A DNA stretch of 64,000 nt from Bugula neritina (Eukaryota > Bryozoa > Gymnolaemata > Cheilostomatida > Bugulidae): contig OZ037766.1 of NCBI GenBank assembly GCA_964035545.1, forward strand, positions 16,376,222 to 16,440,221. Reading direction: 5' to 3'. The first letter of the stretch is position 1, and every line of letters starts with the position of its first letter. Below, piece by piece: positions 9,079-23,600 of the stretch. The notes beneath the pieces are model-generated. The model was given only the letters and a program-made list of their open reading frames with translations. It made no database searches and had not been told where the DNA came from. A program made the position numbers and the translations under genes.

Positions 9079-12000
9079 GTAGGTCTAGTAATCAAGTTAA
9101 ATTATAATATTCATTAGCTAGAAAACTTTTGACAACAATATCTTAAATTATTGAAGAGTGAATTTTTCTGCTTTTAAGAAAGTAAAATTATAGTTTGAAA
9201 TGCCTGCATAATATTAAATGCGCAACCAGGAGTTGGAAATTGTCTTCTTTTTAACTCACAAGTTTCGAAACATCTTGACTACTTTTGTAAGTTTCCGAGC
9301 ACAGGTTTAAGTAGAGGAAGGCTGCAGACTGTGATTAGTGAGCACCATTTGTGGTCAAGGTTATTTACCATACCTCCGCCATAATTTCCCATTGCATGCA
9401 CTCTATATCTGCTGTACGTGAAATATAAGTTTGGCACAAAGTTGGTGATACAAGCCTTATGAAATGTCAAACACCAAAGCACTCTAGTCATTCTAGCCAT
9501 TGTTATTATTCATCCCGATAGCTTCTCCAATAATAGCAGTTGTCTGACTCAGCTGTGTAATTTTCTTCCTGCAGGTCTATTTGTAGAGTGTAAAGTTTAA
9601 TACCAATTAGTTTAATTGAAAATGAGTAGGGCTATACTGTGTATCAATATAATAAGTTTTTTTGTAAAACCCTCAACAATAACTTGTGATCTTGCAATTT
9701 TTATGGTTGAGATTTAAAATGTGTGGGCTGAATTAACTCAACAGCTCTGATATTTGGTTGAGTTTGTCCTAAAATTAATTGAAAGTGCAGCCTGAAATAA
9801 AAAGACAAATTCAAATGTTTTGCAAGAAAGTGATTTAGCAAAGAAGTACTTCACTGTTCATATCTGGTATCCTACTTTGTTTTGCGTTTTTAGGGTACAC
9901 TTTCACCCTTTTCTGTAGTCTCTGAACATTACATTAAGTAACATACAACATCTTTAAGGACCACCTTTAGTTACTTTTTAATAGCAGCTCTAGTACGCAG
10001 AAACTATGTTAGAGTTATCCCGCTTACACTACAAAATGACTTTCATGGTTTCAGCTACATGCACGCTTTCGGTTTAAGATAGAGTTGTTACCCCTTTCGT
10101 TTACATTTTTCTTATCTTTCAGACCTTAAGCTATGGCTATTTCACATTTGCAGACTATGTCATGACCGTCATAATTATCGGTGTAAATGTTAATTTAAGA
10201 AAGCGTGAATTTCTTAAAAATTATTTTAATAGATTTTCTTTTTATTTTTTCTCTATAGATTGTGTTTATAACTTTATAAAATAAAAATTACACCGCGAAA
10301 TTCTTATGATAAGAATTAATTTTGCGTTCAACCTCATTACATTTGCCTAACCCTGACCTGTGACTGTAATACTAGTTGATGCTCACTCACTCTCAGTCTC
10401 AGTTTCAGCTCAGTCAGACTGAGACTCAGTGTCACCCACAGTCTCAGTCACACTCAGTGACTCACACTGACTCTAAAACTCACTGACTGAGACTCAGACT
10501 GTGACACTCACAGTCACATTGACTGACTGGGAGTGAGTCTGACATTCACAGTGACGGTATCGCTCAGCCTGGCCTTGAGACTGAGACTCCTGAGACTGAG
10601 TCTTGATCATGATGGATTTCGATATATTTATAATTTATAGTTATACTTCATCACTAATAGTAATATTAATACTATTTTTTTGGTAAATGTAATACTAATA
10701 GTAACTGATACACTTGAGTGATAATAATAATCATCATAATGATATTATGATAATGATAGTCACGCTTACGCTCGTAGTCGTACCCATACTAATACTCACA
10801 CTGATAGTGATAGTTATACTTATACAGTATAACTTATAGTCATAGTGATGCTCATACTAATACTTGTGTCTTTGTGATATATTAACTTTTAGAATAAGAT
10901 TATGATAGTTCGCTGTCAGCCACAGTGATACTGATACTTATACTGATAGTGATAGTAATAGTGGTGATAATCATCATAATCGCTTTATCATAATGGTTAT
11001 ACTCATGCTTATGCTGATATTGATAATCATAGTGATATTCATGACATTCACATTGACTGTCTCATTATTCATGACTCATGGGTAATCATATAATGATGAG
11101 GATTGTCATAACTCACTAGTACGAGTTCTAATTGTAATTAAATTTAATACACAATTAAAAGTATAATTTTACTATAATTATTTTGATATTGGTTGTGATC
11201 TATGTATTTATCAAATTCAATATCAAAATTCAGTGCGATGTTGACCGTTATTATTTATGTTAATAATTAAATGCAAATATCAGTGACAATATTAATTACT
11301 ATAACAACTAATGAGGGATATCAATAATTATTAGTATTAACTGGTAGCTTAGCATATAAAATATAATAATAATTTAGTATAAGTATTTTAATTTAGAATA
11401 ATTGTAAGATAAAAACTAGGAGTCTTTCCCTGAAGTTCAAGATCATAACTTACCTAAATCTAACATATAAGATTAACTATAAGTATAACCAATCAACCGT
11501 AAATATTATTATTTGATTTCATATTATGTATTTATATTATTATAATTTCCATCACAAAAATTTTGACCAAGTAGTTATACTTAGGTCTTAGAGTAAGTTG
11601 TTAGGTAAGTATAAGTAGGCCTAATGGCTATTATAATCAGACTTGGTACTGTTTTTAATCTTTAACTTTGACTTCAAATTATAAGTTGAAGCTAAATATC
11701 TTAGTTATTATTCAATTTGAAGTTCTGTTTTCAGTTTTGATAGAGCTAAAACTCAATTTGGAATTTGGATGCTTGTAAATTAAACATTAAATGTCATTAA
11801 TCGAAACCATATGTAATACTAGATGTGATTGGTTTAGGTTGAAGTTTTTTCCTAATTATTTAACTGAGTTTAACTTTTACTAGTACAATGATTTAGCAAA
11901 AGTTATCATAATTACTATTTTTGTAGGTAAATTACTGAAAAAATAAAAGCATATTGACATTGATGCTATTCAAAAACTTTATTCAGATGGTTTTAGTCTC

Positions 12001-12369
12001 ACGATTCTTGTAATTATGGAGTTATTTTAATTTTAATAGCTGGAATTACTTTTAATCTATTTATTGATATCTCTTTATTCTTTGTTGATGATTGATTTAA
12101 ATTAAATTTTCAAATCTGTGATTAACTTAAAGAATTAATAAACTAAAATGAAATGACACTGCAACTGTTAAGGATTCTCACGAATACTAAATCTCTAAGC
12201 CCTTTTGGATTACTGCATTAGTTACCTGTTTAAACCAGCCAACTGTCTAGTTGGCTAGTTTATCACTCTTATATATCTCATTTAATTTTCTACCCATCGT
12301 TTTTCAATATTAAAATTTGAATTGCAGTGAACATCAGAAGTGAAGTTAAATCTGAAAAGTTCAATCAAG
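9079..12369. other. Non-coding gap upstream of mrpl39
   Basis: No exon or RNA gene recognised. The only structure is the cryptically simple block at about 10375-11100, entered separately; the rest is AT-rich unique-looking sequence. Confidence 0.5.
10375..11100. repeat. Cryptically simple, palindrome-rich low-complexity block
   Basis: First part (to about 10610): shuffled CTCAGT, ACTGAG, GACTGAG and CTCACTGA words. Second part: a loose period-6 pattern built from ATAGTG, ATACT, ATAATC and TCATA words. There is no exact tandem unit, so it looks like a slippage-prone region that has scrambled. Similar but shorter patches occur at about 32150-32460 and 46620-46790. Confidence 0.6.
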
Positions 12370-15300
12370 ATGCTTGCTGAATATTTGACTCAAAAAGGTA
12401 AAAATAACTTTACATTTATTTCAATAGCTTCAAGTTTATGTATTGCTGCAGCCTTGTTTATGCGAGAAAAGTTTTGTATGATACTTTTATCTCAACAGAT
12501 GTTTAGCAGTGTTAGTAATAACAGCAAATGACTATAGCTAACTGATTTTACTTGGTTCATATTATAAGGCCATCAAGTTGTTATAATCAAGTTTTCATGA
12601 TTCTTCATGGTTGGATGTATTTTTTTATGCAGTTTGGTGTCATAGACTGCAGTCAACTCCTGAAATAGCTAGAAAGCTGTACCATGCTGCAAGTGATATC
12701 TTCATTGCTGAGAGACAGCGCCAGTTGTCTCTAACCAAGAGAGTTGAAAAGGTCACTGTCTTATGTCATGGTGTCAGGGATTCAGCCAATCCAGTTAAAC
12801 TGTTTATGAATAAAAATCTATCGACACCGTATTCATGTACCAGGCGTAAGTGGATCTAGTTTTATTAATAGTGATACATTCAAACAGTGCATTCTGAAAG
12901 TGCTCTCAAATGTTTTATATTCTAATAATGCAATTGATGTAATCTACTATTTACCTGTAGAAAAATACTTATTTATTAACTAGAACTTTGGATTAGTTTA
13001 GTATACAATTATTTCTGCGACATTATCTGCTAGCCATTCAATTAGCTAATAATGATGTATATAGATAAATCAGGTGAACAATTTCTGTTTTAGATCTGGG
13101 AGAGCCATATATCAAACAGGCTGCCATTTCTTTAGTTAATGGTAAACCGCATCATATGCATGAACCGTTGACTGAGGATTGTGAAATTGAATTTCTTCAC
13201 TTTAAACAAGATGACCCATCAATAGTAAACAAGGTAATTTTCTTTTTTCAATAATATTGTTTTCAAAAATGTGATTGATGTTTTTTGCACATATTTCTTT
13301 GGCAAATATTTGACCCCACTTGCACTTTTTATAGGCTTTCTGGAGAAGTTGTTCCTTTGTGCTAGGAAGTGTGTTGGACATAGTGTTCAAGCAGGAGCAT
13401 GGCGTGTGCTTGTGTGAATCTCGAGATTTCCCCAGTGAGTATGCCATGTGTTGGTTCTCTTTACATAGTATCTCTGTTTATGTCTCTGCTTCTTCCTGTT
13501 TACGTAGAAACATCATGATATAAGGCTTCTTCGCATTAAATAAGTTTCTAAAACATTTTCTGAAAATTGTTTCAAGTCTATATCCATGATTAATTGTCAG
13601 CCTTCTTTTTTTACTTTTACATACCAATCTTATTATTGAAAGTTATGTAAAGGTTTTCTTCAACAGTTTTTTTCCATGTCATACATTAAGTACATCATAC
13701 AAACAAATTACATTTTGCGAGCACTGCGATATATTGTACGATGTATTCGTAGTATGACAACTGTTTACTAATTTTTCGCCGATCATGTTTAAATATTTGT
13801 TTTATTTTATATTAAAAACTGGAATGTAATTGGGTGTCATCTATCTGCAAACTTGTAAGGTTATTTAACAAAGTGACACTACTGACAAACTGGGAAAATT
13901 AACATGTTGAAAACATGATGGCAACAGTTTTACCACTGTAGAGTCTGTGAATTAATATTATACTGTGTGTTGTAGTTGAAAGTGGAAGTTTTGCGTATGA
14001 CTTTAAGGCAAAGCTAGGAAACTGGCAGCCAACTCAGGTGATGGTTTTATAGTATGCTAATAGTATGCTTATAGTATGCTAGTTTAATCTACTGCATCCA
14101 AACTGATTTAATTCCTTATTGTGGTTTGAGATTTATCTACTCTTGGTCTTAGACTTGTAGCAGTATTTTAATATTGTTCTTTTACAACAGCTTATTTTCA
14201 ATAGACTTATAGTATTAAATAGTAACATAATTATACTAGGGGGTAGAAGTCTACCAATAATAGTTGTGACTTGGTAATAAAAGTATATGTAAATTGCATC
14301 AACAAGAGCAAGACAATAATATTATTTCAACAGTTTTTAAATTAATACAAATTTTTATTCAACTGCAATTGTTGCAGCCCAGGTTTATTAATTATCAAGA
14401 CGCGAGTCTGTTTTGTTTCTGTGATATAGAGTATATGTCTATGTGCACACAATTCCTAATTATTTCTCTCAATAGATGGAGTTACAGATTATGTCGCAGG
14501 CAATCAAGAAGTTTTCTTATGGAAATGGAAGACATGCCTTCATTCAGCCTTTAACTACTAGCATAGAAAAGGCTAAGGAGATTTTCCACAGTAGCAGGTT
14601 TGTCAGCTGAGCTCATGTGAAAATATATGAGTACAATTGCAGATTATTTTTAAGTTTTACCCACCAAAGTGATGTTCGTATTTCATTCTTCAATAATAGT
14701 AGCAAGACCATGTGTTATTTGATAGAGCAGATGTACTACAATTTGTCTGCGATTAGTAGAAATAGTGATGTTACATGAGCTTTTCTGGTTGATTACTCTA
14801 ATTTATCTATTGCTACTCCTAATTGCATATGGTAAGCGTTCAAAATAAATATACAACTTTTACTTGTAATGCATTTAAAATCTGAAAACATATCTCTAGA
14901 ATCAAGTAAAGCAAAGTCCATGTGTAAATTAAGTTGATTTTGACTAGATAATTTGGAAATCGGTGTTGAAGGAGTTAATTTCCTAAATCTTAAAACTCCT
15001 AACAAATTTTTGGCTTCAAGTTCCATTTGATAAGTATAGTAAATACTAATTGCTTCATGAGTATGTATTTAAAATGAAGACTAGCTGGTGTGCTTGCAGA
15101 CATAAGTTGGCTCAGCTTGAGCGGTTGAGTGCTACTCAGGACACAGCTAGCCTATATCAGATGGCCAGGCACGTAGATATCATTGATGGACCTCTTATTT
15201 CAAATATTGGACACATTGGCCGTTTCACTATCGCAGCGGTTTGTATTACTAATAAATACTACATTATATACTACTACTTTGCCCTATTTTAAGCTGCAGG

Positions 15301-16445
15301 TGGTTTATTGTAACACCTACAATCTGTGTTAGTTGTTCACTTTTTGTTGTTGCTGTCTTTCTTAAATAGACGTATTTATTGTCAATAAAATCTTATTTCA
15401 CCCATGAGAATTCTTATGCAAATGACTAGACAAAGCTCGAGACTAATTAACTGCCATCAATTCGATTGGCTTCACTAATGCAGTAGTATTTAAAAATCGG
15501 CACAAAATGAAAGCATGATTGATTTGCATGACATTTTTAATAGCTTTGAAAACAATTCTTGGTTGTTTGTTGTTTGTATGTACATCTTTCAAGCAAACAA
15601 CTATTTTTGCTCAAATAGCTTTCGAAAACTTTCTATGCAGAAAATTAGTTGTATTCAGTTCTATATGGTCAGCCTTGTAAGTGTTCCTCTTTCAGATACA
15701 CAAGCTGAAGGAGGAGGGAGATGGAGTGTGTCTGTATAGAGCTCAGGGTGTGGCTTTGCCAGCTCCTATCACAGTAAGTTGCTCAGCTGTTACAACTTGA
15801 TACTATAATAATACAGCACACTGTAGAAGGGCAGTTTACCATTATAATAGCTTGTAGTTTATATAATGGTAGTTTCACATGCAAGGTATACTTTCTCTAC
15901 TTATATCTATGGTTACTAGTTTCATATATTAGTGTCTAGATATGTTTGTTGATATAATTACATTTGTCGTATTGAATTAATTTTATTCCCTCATCATAAT
16001 ATTTATGGAAGTGCTGAATCAGTATTGTTGTTAATGATATTGAAATTTGGTGGGCAAGTAAGCTGTCTCATTTCAATAGCTGTTTTCACCTGTGATCAGT
16101 TTTAATTGTACCAAAGAGCAGATAACTAACTTATGCTCTATTTTTAGATGCACTCCTGGACATACCAATCTCTCGTTGCAAATGCTACTCCTTTGGTAAG
16201 CCTTTCCCAATGTGTACTAATATAACACCATACCCTGCATAAAACACAAATCAAGTTTCCTATTTTATTATCTTTTTAGTGTTGAAAATAACTTTTTAGT
16301 TGAAAAAATCATTTCAACATGTTGTTTTAAGCAAGGTTATGGGGTATAAACATTCATAATGTGTGTTTAGAATGAATCAGAAGAAATTGTTGAAGAATCT
16401 AGTGAAGATGGTGAAGAAAAGCCGTCATTGGAAAGTCATCAATAA
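12370..16445 (+). CDS. mrpl39: Mitochondrial ribosomal protein L39 (mL39)
   Basis: Ten exons with matching phases: 12370-12397, 12633-12845, 13094-13233, 13335-13434, 13976-14037, 14476-14597, 15100-15238, 15696-15773, 16148-16195 and 16371-16445. The product is 334 aa against about 338 in human. Family landmarks are RQLSLTKRVEKV, the MNKNLSTPYSC motif, NGKPHHMHEPLTEDCEIEFL, FWRSCSFVLGSVLD, VDIIDGPLISNIGHIGRF and an acidic C-terminus. The N-terminal half is the TGS-like region shared with threonyl-tRNA synthetase. The protein sits in the large subunit of the mitochondrial ribosome. The first exon has only nine codons; it was chosen because its phase joins exon 2 and it holds the first in-frame ATG after a stop. 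It reads like a short matrix-targeting leader but is the least certain part. Confidence 0.9.
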
Positions 16446-17026
16446 TTCTTAACCTACAAAATTTTCTTCGTACCTTTCTAAACTGCATCGAAAAGGCCAG
16501 TCAGATTGCAGTTGGTTGCTTTAATTTGCAGCAAAGCTGCAGCGTACTATATTGTCTTGGGAATTTCTTTGCATTATTTTTAACGTTTTTGCAATTTTGA
16601 TGTCAATAATTCGATTTTGTGTAAGTTTGTTAGCAAATATCTCTGTAAATATGAATTTAATATCTTTATAAGTACAACATTTTATTTTTTTGTAAAAAGG
16701 CATTATGGTTTGAGTGTGTGTAGCTGATATTTCTCAAATGATGATTCGCCTGCTGTTGATGACAAGACATTGTTTAAATTTAGCCTCTAAACTTGATCAG
16801 TTATTTGCTAACTTTTGTGTTAATTATTATAGTGATTTCTAGCTGCACTCGGAACAGTAACTAGTCAGGACTTTCTCCTATCTAGTGGTGCATTGGGTTC
16901 GTGGATGCATTTGCAATTGTATAAACTAAAGTTATACTTAGTTATAGTCACTTTATATTACATTTACATATTTTCATCCAATAATTTGCATTATAATTAC
17001 ATATGTCATAATTATTGGGTATTGTG

Positions 17027-17032
17027 AATAAA
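17027..17032 (+). terminator. Possible polyadenylation signal of mrpl39
   Basis: AATAAA about 580 bp after the mrpl39 stop, between the two convergent genes. I see no closer perfect hexamer on this strand. Confidence 0.3.
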
Positions 17033-17615
17033 AATAGTGATTAATTTTAGTTTATCTATTATTTTCACAAAAGTCTCATTAGGCCCCAAGTCTTTGGAAA
17101 TACAGAAAATGCTGCTTTTACCAGCTTGCAACTGGATTATTTTATGCAACATAACAATTGCCTTGCTAACACCTATTACCTGTGGAAACCAGTATACCTA
17201 TTGCATTTCCACTCCACTGTTTTGAAATGTTGCATTTGTAATGAAAAATTTATCAATCATTTCTGTATTTCATCAGTGGAGCCATACTCTGAAAATAATT
17301 TATAGCATGTGAAATGCAAATAATTATATCACAGCGCGTCAAGAAAAAAAAAGACAAGTGCTTGCTTACATGCTGTAGGCCTATATAACTATTGAAAGTT
17401 TAAATTCATTTCATAAAAAATGATCAGCATTTAACTTAATGCAGTACTGTTTCTACAATAAATAAAATACAAATATATTATGAAAAAATAGATAATGGTT
17501 TTAAAAAAATATATCAGTATTTTTTTAGATTTGTGTTGATAATATTAAGAATGATGAGATAAAACTTTAAGACAGACTTATAAGAATATTGCGCCACCAT
17601 ATAAATCAATATACT

Positions 17616-20600
17616 TTACACAATATCTTTATTTACCCTGCATTTCTTAGAAAAAGATGTTATGTTGTCATTAGATGTAAATGTTGGAACAGATAGTCTG
17701 TTAGTTGTTGCAGAATTTACTGGAAGTTGTAGCATATGATTAGCATTCTTGTCCGTTAGAGATGGAGAGTGGGCGCTAACTGCTTCAGTATTAGAGCAGC
17801 TGTGAGATTCTGACTTCATTCTAGAAAGTTCTATTGAGCTTTTTGACCGGCGGGGACCAGCTGGAAGAACTACAGGGGCCAACAAGTGGTGAAGATTACT
17901 CCGTATTCTCGGCACTTGTGGCTTGCTATAAATAGAATCGAGAGCCTTGTCAAGAAGAAGAATTCAAATTCTCTTTTGACAATGCGTTACAACTCACTCG
18001 TTTTACTGTGCAGTGAATTAAAAATACACCATTTGTGGTAAATCACTCTCCTAGTTCACACACAACATGGACAGGACAGAAAAAATTGAAAATACCCGTT
18101 ATCTGGATTAACACGAAGGCATAATATCTTACCAGGTTTTCGGCTCAAAAAAAAAATTCATAGCACTAATTAGAGAACTTAGCCTATTGGAATTTCTGTT
18201 ATATTGTATGTGAAGGCTAAATTTTTCCACAAGTTGTAAAATAGGTTATGTTGATTAATTATTGTATATCAATTTCATTTGTGAATAAACCAACTACTCA
18301 ATAATATACCAAGTACCTGGTATGACCTGACGTGGTCTCTTTTACTCTTCTCGGAGATGATATGTAGCTATTTGGTCTGAACAGCTGACGGTGTCTATCT
18401 GAGTCTGTGGTGAAAAAACTTTTCACTGCTGTGAGAAACTGGTTATTGCTGGAGATGTTCTCATCTCCATCTGCATTCTCCTCATCGTCAGATATCGATT
18501 CAGGATCCACCTTTAAAATGTCGTATGACTGAGAATGTTGCAACAGCTCTGCAGATGAGTTTGTGCTAGGTTGTGTAGCAATGACTACTTACCAACTGCT
18601 AGGCTGATTTATTAAGTTACTAGCTATCAAGCCTAAACTTACATATTTACAACTTTGCTATTCAAAGAAAAATCAAATCATAGCAGTATTCTATAGTTTG
18701 GTATATTGGTAAGTTTATGCTAGACACTAAAATTAAAAATGTTTCAAAAATTCAGTTTTCATTGAGCCGATCAACCATAATTTAAAAATGTGTATTGTTT
18801 TCTGCTTATGGTTAAATTTTAAGTTCTGCTATTAAACCAAATCATGTTTTGTTTACCTTAGCTTTTGGATTTCGAAGTTGGTTTATTTTACTAGTTAGTT
18901 TTATGTAACTGTTATTTAGCTTTAACTTGAACCACTCCCTAATGTTCTGTAACTCTGGTTGGTTATACAGCAGTGTATGCTAGAAACTACCAAAATATTT
19001 GCATCAAAAGCACGTGGCCTTGTAGTAAATGCAAAGCCAGTAAATGACATCTTTTTAGAATTTTGGTTTGTGCTTGACCTTACTAGAACAAGATGTGAAG
19101 ACTCATGCTAACAAACCTCATCACCAACAACCATCAAGGCAAAAGAAGAACTTGAATATTTCAGACTACAAGGCTGCAGTATTTGAAAATGTATTACCTT
19201 GTTTTGCCATATTTCCTGAGGATGAATTTACCATTTCATTTGTCTTCAAGCGTTTGTTGAAACTAAGCAGATTACAAAGTTTATATTATAGCTCTTAAAC
19301 CTGCTAAATTAAATAGTTTCAGCCTCACAATATAATTATAATAATTCACAAATAAATTGAAAAGTAAAAAATAAAGATAATTGTTAGAGTAGAATTAAGA
19401 CTCTTTGTACAGACAGACCTGCATTGCTCTTTGTATTCCATTCACGTCATCAAGAAGACTCTCTCTTGAAGTCACCATCGAAGGGTCTTTGCCCAAATGT
19501 CTCAATCTCTGAGCTGCTATAGTCTCTAAAGTTCTTCTCATGAGAGGATAACTCATTAGTATAGAGTCAAAGTCTTCCTTTGACAAGGAAAATAAGTTGC
19601 AGTATGTGGTTGCCCTCACTGTGGCCATTCTCATTTGGTTAGACAGTAGGCTAATTTCTTGAAAACAAAGAAAAATGTAATTCAACTTTATTATAACATG
19701 ACTTTCAACAAAGTGGAAAATGAAGCTGATGTATTATGTATGATTAGGAAATATTTTATATTAGAGGAATAAATTGAGTGCTGTGATTCCTACCACCGAA
19801 GTATGAACCATCAGACAACCTGGTCACCACTTTCTCATTGTGTTCATCCACCACTTCAACTAAACCTGAAAATAGTATATTTTTACTACACTGTCTAATA
19901 TAAACCTTACATGCCTACTTGGCAATCAGTAGCTTTTTCATTCACCAAGTTGATAAAGTGAGGTGTTCAAAATAATAAACATATTATGTAGCATTATGAA
20001 GTTATACTAAATCACATTGAATTTACTAGATGTATATTAATTATGAGTAATAAACTTTTCATTGTTCTACATCTGCCGAATGCATCTTAAAATGGACAAC
20101 CTAAAATATCTCTGTGCAAACTTTACGTTGCTCTGAGCCCTAAGGCAACACACAAATATCCTCCTATTTTTAAATACCTGATAATATGTTAAAAAAGGTT
20201 TTTATTACACAAAACATTTAGTCGGTATATTAGAGTATTAAGAGCATAGAATAAAATAACATCTCTGTACCTTCTTGTATGAAAAACATTTTATCCCCTT
20301 TTGTGTTGGCTTTGACTATCAACTCTCCTGGCATATACATCTCATAGTGTAACTTTGTGATCACATCACTCACAAAGTTGGGATCAGCATTCACAAAGAA
20401 CGGGACTGTATGTATTAATGCTTGACAGTTGTGGTATAGAATGTCCTGCAAGTTTACAATATTTCACAATATACTGCCTGCAGTAACTATGTTTTGAAAA
20501 CCTATAACTAGTATGTTTATGTAAATTATTTTTAACTTTAATATATTGTGATGCATGTTTAGACAATATTGTAAATACTGTAACAGGCGTGGGGCATGTG

Positions 20601-23600
20601 TGCTCCCCCTCGACCCTTAGGCATATAAACATTTGCATGCAAAGCGTAACTGTATTATAGTCAAAGGTATGATAACTCTCTTCGTTACGCTCAGGCTAAC
20701 ATTGTGAAATACCGTACTCTCTGCGGTGGTGGCGCACGACACCCGCCAGCCCTGTCGCGGTTTCTACCGCCGAAACATACCAGCCAATCAGAAGATAGTC
20801 TCACAGGCACTCAGATTCATTCCATGCTTAGACGCCTTACAAAGCTAACTACTGTGTAACTCTCTGTATTGTGTGCTTTTCTATATTGATGTAATTTTTT
20901 ATAAATATATATATTTGTTCGATCTTAACACTACTCGGTTCTCTCTTATAACCTCATTGAGAGGGAATGTTCTAACTGTGCAAACACACAACATAACCCA
21001 CATTGGCTGTCGTCAGCAAACTATAACAATACTGAGCAGCGATTTTGATACCAGTAGCTCAAGTAAAAATAATATTGTGTGTAATACACAATAATCAGAT
21101 AAAATAAGTTACTGCAGTTGCCAACAGCTCTATTGCAATATTTAATTATATATCTTATTTAAATAAAATTCTGCCGATTACACACCAATCAATTGCTACT
21201 TCCTACTTGCTGCATTATATTGCATAATTGAAAAGTTTGAAACTTGCGGATTTTAAACAACATAGAATTTTGCTAAACATTAAGACAATAAAAATGTCAT
21301 AAGCAGAGATTATTCAGCTTTCTATTAGTATAATAAGACCCTTTTGCTTATTTGTTCAATAAAATTTATAATATGTGCTTTGTGCAGGTATTATTGTACT
21401 CAGTATAGTAAAACCATTTCATCGATACAAAAACTTTTAGATATCAGGAAAGCAAAAGAGAGTTTGAAGCAAAATGTTGTGTATATTGTTTTTACATATA
21501 TAAATTTGAAAACTTGAACTAGATTGCCAATCATAATATTTTTTATGAATATTGACGTACTGTTGGCTGATAAAAATTAGAATCAACAACTACTGTGTTG
21601 CCGAGTATTCTTTGAGTTTGTTCTCAAAAGATAACATTTTTGAGATCAACTAATGCATGTATATTAAATTAAAAAGAAAAGCTAAATAGATTATATTTTG
21701 CATCTTACAACCGCTATGATAGCGATCTTATATTAGTGCATTAGAAACAATAAACCACCAACTCTAAGCTTTAACAAGTTTAAGTAAGTAAACTAGCCTG
21801 TTAATTATAAGTCACTACAAGCATTTTGTTACTTACTGCTCTAAGCGTGTGAGAGAGCTCATTCAATATGACTTGCTCATCAAACATTTTGCCTCCATAT
21901 TTGTGATCGTAATAGGCTGTAATTTTTCTTCTCAAATCCTGTGGGAGTTTTCGGAAACTCATATATTCATTCACCTGTTGCAGCTGAAACAGAAACTTAT
22001 GAAGTTGCATTATCATATATTTGAAGATGTTGGTGTTTTGATTTGAGCAAATCAAAAGTGGCTAGATAGATCAAATTTGAAACTGATTTTTATTGTTTTA
22101 AATTTTTCACATGCATTTTAAAGTAGACAGCATAAAAATATACATATGTAAACTTTTTATTTGCTCTAAAGCAATAACACAAATATCATCTTATTTTTTA
22201 AACACCGAATAATTTGAAAAGTTTTCATTATAGTATTGTGTTACGAGCATCGACTCACATGATCACGAAACTGTCTGCTGGATGTATCAAATGACTGTAT
22301 GAGAGTTGTAGCATGACCAACAAACAACGCGTAGCAAGTGGCACCAGCTAGCATACTGGCAATAGTTAGCCACATGTCTGTGTTGTTGCTGGGTGGATAC
22401 TGACCATATCCTATGCATAACATGTGAGACAGAGCTTTGAATAATGACTTTGTATATTGGTCCCACCAATGCACATTCTAAAATAAACAAACCATCTATA
22501 ATAGCACACATGTACAGACAACTCCTCATATACTATTGCCAGAAGAGATGTTCACCTTTTACTAAAATATAAAATTAAAAAAAACTTTGCTTAACAAATA
22601 TTCCATCTATCAACAGAAGCTTTTATTCTATTAATAAATGCCCTGTCAGGCTGTCATGCTGCTATTAATATGTAAATACTGGAAAATTAGATATTTTTGG
22701 AAAGTTGTTTTATCTTTGCATATTTATTCGTAGATATAACAATCAGTACAATAATTCTACATAAATTATTTAAAATCTGCATTACAAGACAGAAATACCT
22801 GCAGCTTCTCAATGCTTATCCATGAATCTTCAGGCCAACCCTGTATAACTGGAACAAAGAACTGAATACACCCGCTCCAGTGGGATAGCAGAACCATCAC
22901 ACAGATCAGATTAAATATCCTCACTACTATAGAAGCCAGGCTAAAATACTAACACCAGATTACAGTTAAAGTAGTAACACTAATATGAAGACATGCAATC
23001 TGAACTTGAGGGAACATGGGTTGTAAGGTTAACTAATAATTAGCCCATCACACTTTTTCAGTTGTTGCAAAATGCAAGAAAAATTAGTGAGTCATAAAAT
23101 CATATTATAATCATTTGCACAAAAATCATCCAATCAACTTTTTGCTTCTACAACTTGCTAAAACAAGTTCTTTAAGTATTATATGACTTTAAATAAAATA
23201 TTCATACACACACACCCACAAACAAACACACGCATACACACATACATACATACACACATACACACATACACACATACACACATACACACATACACACATA
23301 CACACATACACACATACACACATACACACATACACACACATACACACACATACACACACGAACACACACACACACATACACACACGAACACACACACACA
23401 TACACACACATACACACACATACACACACATACACACACGAACACACACACACACACATACACACACATACACACACATACACACACATACACACACATA
23501 CACACACGAACACACACATATACATACATCCATCCGTTCATACATACAAACACACATACAAACACACACACACACACACGCACATGAACACAAATGCACA

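Noticed and set aside
10375-10610. Possible CRISPR-like repeat array
   Set aside because: There are no constant-length repeats or spacers, and the genome is animal; the words are shuffled simple sequence.
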